Of a stretch of DNA of 27,531 nucleotides, positions 1 to 7,100 are shown piece by piece (positions within the stretch are counted from its first letter, which is position 1; the number at the start of each line of letters is the position of its first letter). The stretch is from Candidatus Acetothermia bacterium (GTDB lineage Bacteria > Bipolaricaulota > Bipolaricaulia > UBA7950). The notes under the pieces were generated by a model. The model was given only the letters and a program-made list of their open reading frames with translations. It made no database searches and was not told where the DNA came from. Where the stretch lies: assembly GCA_003535305.1 (NCBI GenBank), contig DOHL01000156.1, forward strand, positions 1 to 27,531. The letters run 5' to 3'. The translations under genes were made by a program, and so were the position numbers.

Positions 1-454
1 TCAGTTCTTCCAACGTCATCTGCCGGTAGGGATGGCGGTAAATCTTGATTATGCGGAACAGTTTGCGTAAAGGTGTCCTGAGTCTTTGTAGTGTGGTATC
101 TGCCGGAAAAGGAGTAAAAGATGGTCTTCTGTCGATGCCCGCCTTCTTATAGATCCAGAACTCCAACATCGGCAGGTCGGCCAATAAGGAGATCATCTGC
201 GACACTCCGTATTGCCGCGGCGCGGCTCCTCTGACAGTGGTCGCTATGCCGGCTTGATCCCGGTATTTCCTAACGATCCCATCCAGGATACCAACAGGAG
301 TTGTAGCGGCTGTCTCCTCTGCCTTGACCGTCGCTAATATCTGGGCGGCCTCTTCTTTCAGTTGCTTTAATTCAGTGATAAACGACTCCAAGTCATGTGG
401 GTGTTCATCGTTTTACAGCACCTCTTCCGTATCTATATTCTCTTTTTCTTGCAT
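1..454 (-). pseudogene. Partial minus-strand gene with early in-frame stop; function unknown
   Basis: Reading the minus strand from an ATG at 454-452, preceded by a plausible ribosome site (GGGTGG, about five bases upstream), gives 13 codons (MQEKENIDTEEVL) and then TAA at 415-413. After that stop the same frame stays open for about 137 codons to the window edge. The sequence downstream looks like real protein: a charged, probably helical stretch (LKQLKEEAAQILATVKAEE), then a segment ending in a basic patch (LRKLFRIIKIYRHPYRQ). A single change from CAA would restore one long frame, so I infer a nonsense mutation or a sequencing error. The layout (coiled-coil-like N-terminus, basic patch before a catalytic domain) recalls the N-termini of some polysaccharide-cluster glycosyltransferases or methyltransferases, but this is weak and no catalytic motif lies inside the window. 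Internal initiation, for example at TTG 391-389, remains possible. Confidence 0.5.
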
Positions 455-635
455 GATTACCACCCAAACCGCATGCACAGATTAACGTGCAACTTTGTGT
501 CCAAACCACCCTAATCAGGCGCATGCCAAAATATCTGCATTTCAATTATAACGTCTCTTGTCTCTGATGTAAAGGAGAGGGAGAGAAGCTTGTCCCTCAC
601 TTCAGAGTGGAAAAGAATCTCACCATTGCGGCTAT

Positions 636-668
636 TTGACTGTGAAATGAATTGGAAATGAGTATAAT
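636..668 (+). promoter_or_regulatory. Possible promoter for the NifU-like gene
   Basis: A perfect TATAAT lies at 663-668 with TG two bases upstream (659-660). The only good -35-like hexamer, TTGACT at 636-641, is 21 bases away, longer than the usual 16-19. The transcript would have a leader of about 135 nt before the gene at 810. The gap 455-809 holds no other gene that I can support. Confidence 0.3.
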
Positions 669-809
669 ATTTATGTAAGATTAAATTGTTAGCCGTATCA
701 AGACTCAAATGATAAAGAAGGTGCCCGAACGCAGTAACCTTTAGGCTAAACAACATCTATCTAAAACTATTATGGCGATCTGGGTTAGAAAAGGAGGGGC
801 GAACGTAGA

Positions 810-1031
810 ATGCGTGCTGAAGTCACACAGGCATTAGATGCAATAAGACCGTATTTACAAATGCACGGCGGTAATGTTGAATTGGTCGATGTCACTGCTG
901 ATGGCGTAGTGAAGGTGAGATTGACCGGCGCTTGTCAGGGATGTCCGATGAGTCAGCAGACGCTGAATATGCAAGTTGAAGCGCGGCTCAAAGAGGTAGT
1001 GCCGCAAGTGCAATGTGTGGAAGCGTTATAG
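810..1031 (+). CDS. NifU C-terminal-domain Fe-S scaffold protein
   Basis: This 73-residue protein consists only of the NifU C-terminal domain, the module shared with NfuA and plant NFU proteins. It is expected to hold a transient iron-sulfur cluster at a dimer interface in the cytoplasm and pass it to target enzymes. The diagnostic pieces are the N-terminal helix followed by MHGGNVELVDV and the cluster-binding motif ACQGCPMSQQTL, with the ligand cysteines at residues 42 and 45. The length fits a stand-alone Nfu-type scaffold, not full NifU, which also has an IscU-like and a ferredoxin-like domain. The start is fixed by a strong AAAGGAGGG at 789-797. The gene stands alone, with wide gaps on both sides, and no other isc, suf or nif genes are in the window. 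Confidence 0.93.
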   Translation: MRAEVTQALDAIRPYLQMHGGNVELVDVTADGVVKVRLTGACQGCPMSQQTLNMQVEARLKEVVPQVQCVEAL

Positions 1032-1503
1032 GCGGTTGCATGGAACCATCCATCGGCAAGAGATAAACAGAGTCAACGACGGAACCGATCAAGGTTAGGA
1101 GAGTGTTCTAAATTCCCATGACTTACGTTTTCCTTTCAATTTATGGTAGCATCGATCAATGGACAGTTAATGGTCTGAACGAAAATAAAACGCATATGTT
1201 TCCCACAAGGCATGAATAGTCTTCATCTAAAATCTTTGCTTAACACGATATGCGGCTTACCTTATTATTTATCCAAATTTTGGCTTCGGCGGAACTTCAT
1301 ACATGTTGAGAGCGGTAAATCACTTTGTGGCGCACTGTAAAGGTGGTCTAACTCTTGCGCATTCAACGCGACATAGACATCATAGAAGGCGGCATGTGCG
1401 CAAATTAAAGTCGGCAATGGCAAAATCCGTTCTCTTCTCTGACTGCTTCCGCTCCGTATCGCTTTCTAATTGAACAAAAGAGTCAATGTATAAAGGAGCG
1501 ACA
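1032..1503. other. Gene-free gap of 472 nt between the NifU-like gene and hpf
   Basis: I see no supported gene here. The minus strand has one open stretch of about 67 codons (roughly 1468-1265) without an ATG start, ribosome site or recognisable motif. No tRNA-like T-arm and no strong hairpin followed by a T-run was found. The hpf promoter should lie here, but no convincing -35/-10 pair stands out. The stretch could hold a decayed gene or an unrecognised regulatory RNA. Confidence 0.4.
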
Positions 1504-2049
1504 ATGAAAATAAATGTTGTTGAACGACATCACAGTTCGAGTAAAAGCCTGAAAGAATACGCGATAAAAAAAACAGAGACGCTTGACCGTTATTTTAACC
1601 GGGTGATGAGTATTGATATTACTCTTTCAGTTGAAAAAGAAAGGCAGAGTGCGGATTTTGTCGTCCATCTAATCAATCGCAAAGTCATTAAGGCGCGTGA
1701 AGAATCAGAGGATATGTATGCAGCGATCGATCGCGGAATTAACAAGCTTAAACGGCAACTGGTTAAGTATAAAGATAAGGTTAAGGATAAGGGAACGGGA
1801 AGCGAATTACAACAGAAGGATGAGGCCGTAGATGTATCGACCGATCTATCCGCTCTTATCCAGGAGCAGGAGCGCAAAGAGATTATCAGAACAGACCACT
1901 TTATCCGAAAGCCGATGTTGCCCGAAGAGGCGGCACTCCAACTGGCGACTACCGACCAAATTTTCCTCGTTTTCATGAATGCGACGTCTGGAACGCCAAA
2001 TGTCATTTACCAACGTAAAGACGGAAATTACGGACTTATAGAACCGTAA
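1504..2049 (+). CDS. hpf: Ribosome hibernation promoting factor, long form
   Basis: This 181-residue protein matches the long HPF family, which binds the 30S decoding region and pairs ribosomes into inactive 100S dimers when growth slows. The N-terminal ribosome-binding domain (about residues 1-98) begins MKINVVERHHSSSKSLKEYA and contains the alternating beta-strand and helix pattern with EESEDMYAAIDRGINKLKRQL. A charged linker follows. The C-terminal dimerisation domain (about 125-181) contains IIRTDHFIRKPMLPEEAALQL and ends with FLVFMNATSGTPNVIYQRKDGNYGLIEP-like sequence, the conserved region that carries the dimer contacts. An upstream ATG at 1486 exists, but AAAGGAG at 1492-1498 sits five bases before ATG 1504, so the shorter start is chosen. 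Long form means no separate ribosome modulation factor is needed. Confidence 0.95.
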   Translation: MKINVVERHHSSSKSLKEYAIKKTETLDRYFNRVMSIDITLSVEKERQSADFVVHLINRKVIKAREESEDMYAAIDRGINKLKRQLVKYKDKVKDKGTGSELQQKDEAVDVSTDLSALIQEQERKEIIRTDHFIRKPMLPEEAALQLATTDQIFLVFMNATSGTPNVIYQRKDGNYGLIEP

Positions 2050-2097
2050 TTTCAGAATAGAAGGCTTTTGTCTGCTACTAAAGCTGAAGAGGGGTCT

Positions 2098-3117
2098 ATG
2101 GTAAGAGCATTGTCGCTGTTCTCAGGAAGCTTGGCCAGCCTTGTGGCGACGCGGTTGGTGGAAATGTCGGATGGGGTGGATGAAGTACAGTTGTTGTGTT
2201 TTCGCTCGCCGTTCTTTGCTGATTACGAGCGTGTGCGCGAGATAGCTAAAACGACTTGGCCGGCGATGCAGTTTCGCAGCCAGGCGATTAATAAAGACTA
2301 CCAGCATTTGGTGGATATCTTTTCTACCGATGAATTTTCGCTGGCTCGTAGTTGTTGCCACTGTCGTACTCTTATGTTGACGCGTTCAGCGCAATATATG
2401 AAACGGATCAAAGCGGATTTCATTGTCACCGGAGAGATAGCCGGCAGTAACGGATTGAATAAGTGTGAATTAGAGCGTATCGGCAATGATGCAGGGATCA
2501 GTGATCTAGTATTACGTCCTCTCTCGGCTAAATTGCTTCCCCGTACGCGGCCGGAGAAAGAGGGATGGGTAAATGCGGAAAAATTATATGGCTTCACAGC
2601 CGGCGACAAGGAACGATTAGCAAAATTGGCTTTTACTTTAAACTTTGGCTATAGAGACTCGTTCGATCGTCAAGATAGGTGTAAATTAACTTGTCCCAGC
2701 TTTGGTTTACGGTTGGCCAATCTTCTTTGTGAGAAAAAGTTTACGCTGAATGCATTACGTCTTCTTGATTTTCGTTTCTACTACAGAAAGGGACCGGATA
2801 TTACGATTGTGCTGGCTATCGAAGTGGAAGAGAAACGGAACTTACAGAATTTCTTCCTTCCCCAGGATGTACGAGTCTATCTACCAACGCATCAGGGGCC
2901 GTTGGCATTGGTTCGTACTGATTGGACCGCAAAGGAAGAAGACGAGATTGCGGAGATCATTAAACTAGCAGGGCGGATGATCGCTATTTATAGTACAGCC
3001 GCGCATCATGAACAAATACAAATTAACTACCGCTTTGAAAACAAGAACGAAACAGAAAGACTCAATATATCTCCGTTCACTGATTTAAATGAAATTAATC
3101 GTTATTTAGTTCAATAG
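2098..3117 (+). CDS. ThiI-like PP-loop protein with degraded ATP-binding motif
   Basis: The 339-residue protein follows the layout of the ThiI-like, MnmA-related tRNA sulfurtransferase homologues: an N-terminal PP-loop ATPase fold, then a C-terminal domain resembling the NFACT-R2 type. Family landmarks are present in order: ALSLFSGSLAS (residues 4-14), the cysteine cluster SCCHC (85-89), KADFIVTGEIAG, LVLRPLSAKLLPRTRPEKEG, and RCKLTCPSFGLRLANLL (cysteines 195 and 199). In typical members the loop reads SGGxDS. Here it is SGSLAS, so one glycine and the aspartate are replaced. The usual GQRPMSQ after GE(V/I)xG is also changed. ATP-dependent adenylation may therefore be lost, which is inference. 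ATG 2098 behind GAGGGG is preferred over TTG 2068 because MVRALSLF matches the usual N-terminus. It follows hpf by 48 nt. Confidence 0.75.
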   Translation: MVRALSLFSGSLASLVATRLVEMSDGVDEVQLLCFRSPFFADYERVREIAKTTWPAMQFRSQAINKDYQHLVDIFSTDEFSLARSCCHCRTLMLTRSAQYMKRIKADFIVTGEIAGSNGLNKCELERIGNDAGISDLVLRPLSAKLLPRTRPEKEGWVNAEKLYGFTAGDKERLAKLAFTLNFGYRDSFDRQDRCKLTCPSFGLRLANLLCEKKFTLNALRLLDFRFYYRKGPDITIVLAIEVEEKRNLQNFFLPQDVRVYLPTHQGPLALVRTDWTAKEEDEIAEIIKLAGRMIAIYSTAAHHEQIQINYRFENKNETERLNISPFTDLNEINRYLVQ

Positions 3118-3158
3118 CGAATTTTTCGCGATAGGGCATGTTACGCAGATCTTTTATG

Positions 3159-3187
3159 TTGACAAAAATATTGATCTGTGTTATACT
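3159..3187 (+). promoter_or_regulatory. Near-consensus sigma70-type promoter upstream of fmdB-like gene
   Basis: TTGACA at 3159-3164 and TATACT at 3182-3187 are separated by exactly 17 bases, giving 11 of 12 consensus positions. Transcription would start near 3194, leaving a leader of about 380 nt before the FmdB-like start at 3575. It may also serve rpoC by read-through of the hairpin at 3826-3880. Confidence 0.8.
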
Positions 3188-3574
3188 TAAAGTTTAATTA
3201 GAAAAAACGAGATAGAGCATCAGTATTGCTGGTAATGCAGTGTAATTTTGCGCAAAATGTCTGAATTGTAAAGATTGTCGGCGAAGAGCGTAGGATAAGC
3301 TCAATGTAGAATACAAAGTAAAAAATACTTCTGCGTGGCTTGCCTGTGCATTGTGCGAAGATAGGGGCGCGTATAGACAGGTAAGAGGTAAGAAGCGAGC
3401 GGTCAATTGTCAATATTGCGTATGCCGCTAGGAAAACTGACAGCCAGACGTTTACGGAAAATTCAGTTTTTACAATTTACGATTTTTATTTTGAATTTAC
3501 CCGTTTACCCGAACAAAGCAAGGGTTATTGTGCGAATACCTGTTGTAAAGAGGAAAAAAGAGGAGGTAATAAGT
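3188..3574 (+). other. Long 5' leader of the fmdB-like gene
   Basis: No gene is supported in this stretch. It contains a perfect 14-bp palindrome (3245-3258), a small hairpin AAGTA-A5-TACTT (3316-3330), and an 8-bp tandem duplication TTTACCCG at 3496-3511. Open frames crossing it lack ribosome sites and typical protein character. Its length, the strong promoter and the dyads make a regulatory leader or a separate small RNA possible, but I recognise no known riboswitch, 6S RNA or SRP RNA. Confidence 0.4.
3245..3258. promoter_or_regulatory. Perfect 14-bp palindrome ATTTTGCGCAAAAT
   Basis: The sequence equals its own reverse complement over 14 bases and lies about 50 nt downstream of the predicted start site of the 3159-3187 promoter. 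Uninterrupted palindromes of this kind are typical operators for small dimeric repressors; that role is inferred. Confidence 0.4.
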
Positions 3575-3823
3575 ATGCCTTTTTTCCGTTATCAATGCTG
3601 CAGCTGCGGCGCGGAATTCAAAGTTTTGCAGCGTGGCAATGACAAAATGGCGACATGTTTGGAGTGTGGCAGTAGGTCGCTGGATCGACTTTTGCCGCGC
3701 GTTGGTGTGATATACAAGGGGAATGGCTACCATTCCACTGATTACCGAACTACACGTACACGAGGGCCGAAAAACAGCGACTCAGATGATAAGAAATCAA
3801 ACAAAGAAAACTCTGCTTCATAG
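3575..3823 (+). CDS. FmdB-family zinc ribbon protein
   Basis: This 82-residue protein has the FmdB/CxxC_CxxC_SSSS zinc ribbon: MPFFRYQCCSCGAEFKVLQ with cysteines 8 and 11, then CLEC with cysteines 28 and 31. It also has the family's conserved tail motif YKGNGYHSTDYR, usually FKGSGFYxTDYR. A hydrophilic, serine- and lysine-rich C-terminus of about 25 residues follows. FmdB proteins are named for a proposed regulator of amidase or formamidase genes, but most members have no known function; a zinc-binding, possibly nucleic-acid-binding role is the usual guess. The start is set by AGGAGGT at 3561-3567, seven bases before ATG 3575. Longer upstream readings of the frame have no ribosome site. Its place directly before rpoC is uncommon and may mean co-transcription. 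Confidence 0.88.
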   Translation: MPFFRYQCCSCGAEFKVLQRGNDKMATCLECGSRSLDRLLPRVGVIYKGNGYHSTDYRTTRTRGPKNSDSDDKKSNKENSAS

Positions 3824-3825
3824 TA

Positions 3826-3880
3826 AACCGCCGGCCTCTGATCTATTAGATAGATGTGCGGAATGGCGGTTACAATTTTT
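3826..3880 (+). terminator. Candidate terminator hairpin after fmdB-like gene
   Basis: AACCGCC at 3826-3832 pairs with GGCGGTT at 3865-3871, and the loop contains a second perfect hairpin, ATCTAT-TAG-ATAGAT (3841-3855). A run of five T follows at 3876-3880, four bases after the stem. The large loop and the offset T-run make it weaker than a classic intrinsic terminator. The remaining 228 nt up to rpoC contain a 6-bp stem ACCGCA/TGCGGT (3979-4011) and no clear promoter. Confidence 0.45.
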
Positions 3881-4108
3881 CCGGGACAGATAAATTCATT
3901 TTACTGGTAGTTTTGGTGCATGACAAGCGATTGTTACAGAAACGACAGACAATGCTTACCACTGAAGGGCAAAAAAGAACCGCACTATTCAAACGCATCC
4001 CTCTCTGCGGTAATAATTAAAACTAAAGGTTGGGCTTAAATTTAATCAGCACAGGCAAGATTTGTGTGATCAGACGAATTAAGGAGTCTGTAATATAGGA
4101 GGCAACAA

Positions 4109-7100
4109 TTGATCTCTGGCGATGATATACGGAAGATAAAACTGGAGCTGGCTTCTCCGGAGACGATACTTGAGTGGTCTCATGGTGAAGTGACCGAATC
4201 TGAGACAATAAATTATCGCACCCATAAGCCGGAGAAAGGAGGGCTTTACGCCGAACAAATCTTCGGCCCTGAGAATGACTACGAATGCAGTTGCGGTAAA
4301 TATAAAGGGAAAAAATATGAAGGTATAACCTGTGAAAAGTGTAGTGTTTTGGTGACCTCTTCCGCAGCGCGGCGCATCAACATCGGTCATATATCCTTAG
4401 CCAGCCCTGTTGTCCATTTTTGGTTTCTCAAAGGAGTGTCCAGCTTCTTATCCCGCTTATTGGGAATAAAAAAGAAAGAGCTGGAACAGATCGTATATTA
4501 CGAAACCGAGTCGATTGTCGAATCTCTTTATGTCGTTACCGCTTCGCAAGCAAAAGAGATCCGGACAGGGGAGATTCTTTATGACTCCGAAGTGCGGATT
4601 CTTCGCCGTCTCTTTACCTTTGATGTCGAGGCGGCAATCTATGTCGAAGATCCTCTGCAGGTTGTTTCCAGTGAAGGTGGTATAGTAACGATAGAGGAAA
4701 GAAAGTTGACCAATGGCGAGCCTATGATCTTCGTTATAGTGGGATCGCAAGCGTATCCGGTATCGCCTGCCGTTCCTTTACTCGTAGAAGAAGGGGATGA
4801 GGTTGAATCTGACACCATCCTTGCGGAGATGCCTGTTGATGATCTCTGTTCGCAAACGGCTTTTGACCTTTTCTCCGCGCATTATGGGCCGGCATTGCGC
4901 GGCGCGGCGATCGAGGAGAATATAGATACTTTAATCTTCTTTGTCACTAAAGTAAAGGATCCAGCTATTCCGCTTAAAGTTGGTGATCGGGTTTCATATC
5001 TTGAGAAGCAGGCATGGGAACGACTGTATCCGAGGAAAATTGAAATTTGCACCGGCGCCCATGGGGTTAAAGAACTTTTAACTCAACTCGATCTCGATGA
5101 ATTGCATCACCAGTTAAGTGAAAAGATGCGCACAGAGACGAGTCAGGGGAACCAACGGCGGATCGTTAAACGACTCTCAGTGGTCGATCAACTACGCAAA
5201 TCAGGGAACCGACTCCAGGATATGGTGTTGGATGTGATCCCGGTCCTCCCGCCGTTTCTGCGGCCGATGATCCAGTTAGATGGAGGCAAATTTGCTACCA
5301 CCGACTTAAACGATCTTTATCGACGGATAATCAATCGTAACAACCGCTTGAAGAAATTGATTGCAATGGGAGCGCCGGAGGTGATTCTTCGTAATGAACG
5401 ACGGATGCTGCAAGAGTCTGTTGACGCGCTCATTCATAATGAGAAAAAGGAGACTCCGATTTGCGGACGCGACAACCGGCCATTAAAGTCTCTCTCCGAA
5501 CGGCTGCAGGGAAAGCATGGGAGATTACGCCGCAACCTCCTCGGTCGGCGGGTCGATTACTCAGGACGAGCAGTGATCGTTGTCGATCCGACGCTCAAAC
5601 TACATCAGTGCGGCCTGCCAAAGAAAATAGCGCTTGAACTTTTTAAACCGTTCATCTTAAGCCGATTGAAAGAGACCGCTTTCTCTGATTTTAATGACAT
5701 AAAGAACAAAGCGCTTTTAGGAGAGATGCCTGAGGTGTGGGATATCATGGAAGAGCTAATCAAAGAGCATCCGGTTCTTCTGAACCGCCAGCCAACGCTC
5801 CATCGCATGTCGATTCAGGCATTTGAACCGCTGTTGGTCGACGGAGAGGCGATTCACATACATCCACTCGTCTGTCCTCCTTATAACGCCGACTTTGATG
5901 GTGACCAGATGTCGGTTCATCTTCCGCTTTCGGCCGAGGCGATCTCTGAGGCGCGTGATATTATGGCTGCTCCGTTAAATATTCTTTCGCCGGCCAATGG
6001 TGAACCGTTGACTGTACCGTCACAGGATCCGATCTTTGCTTTCCATTACATAACCACAGTAAATCCTAATGGAAAGGGAACGGGTAAATATTTCAAAAAT
6101 ATTGATGAGGTACGACGAGCATATGAAGAAGAGATAATCGATTTGCACAGCATGGTTAAAATCAAGATCGACGGCCAACTGATCGATTCGACCTTAGGGA
6201 GGGTTGAGTTGAACCGTATCCTGCCGCCTGAGATTCGTGATTATACGCGTCTTTATGGCCGCAAAGAGATCAAACAACTGGTGATGGAATGTTATCATCT
6301 CTACGGCAGAGAGAGAGTGGCTGTGCTTCTTGATGACCTGAAAGATCTGGGATTTAAGTATGCCACGCAAGCTAGTCTGACAATATCGTTAAAAGATTGT
6401 TTGATCCCGCCGGAGAAGGAAGAGATTGTACACCAATCGTACGCCCGGGCCTTGCTCATAAACAAGATGTATGAGAGCGGTCTATCTACTGAAGAGGAAC
6501 GTTCTCAGGCTGTAATCAAGATCTGGCGACAGACCGTCGATGCGGTAGAAAAGGCGGCGACGGAAAACTTGAGTCGCCATATGTTTAACCCGTTATATGG
6601 CATCGTCACTTCAGGGGCACGCGGGGGGCCGGATCAGGTAAAACAATTATGCGGAATGCGAGGACCGATGGCCGGTCCTTCCGGCGAGATCATCGAAATG
6701 CCCGTTATTTCCAATTTCCGTGAAGGGTTAGATATGATGGAATACTTTATTTCCACACACGGAGGAAGAAAAGGCGCTGCAGATACAGCGCTCAAAACAG
6801 CGGAGTCAGGCTATCTGACCCGTCGGCTTGTCGATGCTTGCTCAGATGTTATTATCATTGAAAAGGATTGCGGTACCCACCAAGGGGCAGAGGTGAGTCC
6901 TCTGTGGTTCAGCAAAGGCGACCTCATGGTAGAGGTGGCAGATAGAATTTACGGCCGCGTCACTGCTGAGCCGGTGATCGACCCGCGATCAGGAGAGATT
7001 CTGATTGCTGCAGACCAGTGGATCGACAGGGATATGGCTCATCTGTTAGGCACCCTGCAACATGAGTTTGATCTCGATGACAAAGAGCAGGTTCAAAGAG

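Noticed and set aside
511..756. 81-codon minus-strand frame in the gap before the NifU-like gene
   Set aside because: No ribosome site before its ATG, no recognisable motif, AT-rich composition like an intergenic region.
1590..2006. 138-codon antisense frame in hpf
   Set aside because: Shadow of hpf; no independent evidence.
3190..3574. 6S, SRP or tmRNA in the fmdB leader
   Set aside because: Ends do not pair in the way required and no conserved core of these RNAs was seen.
3979..4011. ACCGCA/TGCGGT stem before rpoC as a terminator
   Set aside because: Only six pairs with a 21-base loop and no T-run after it.
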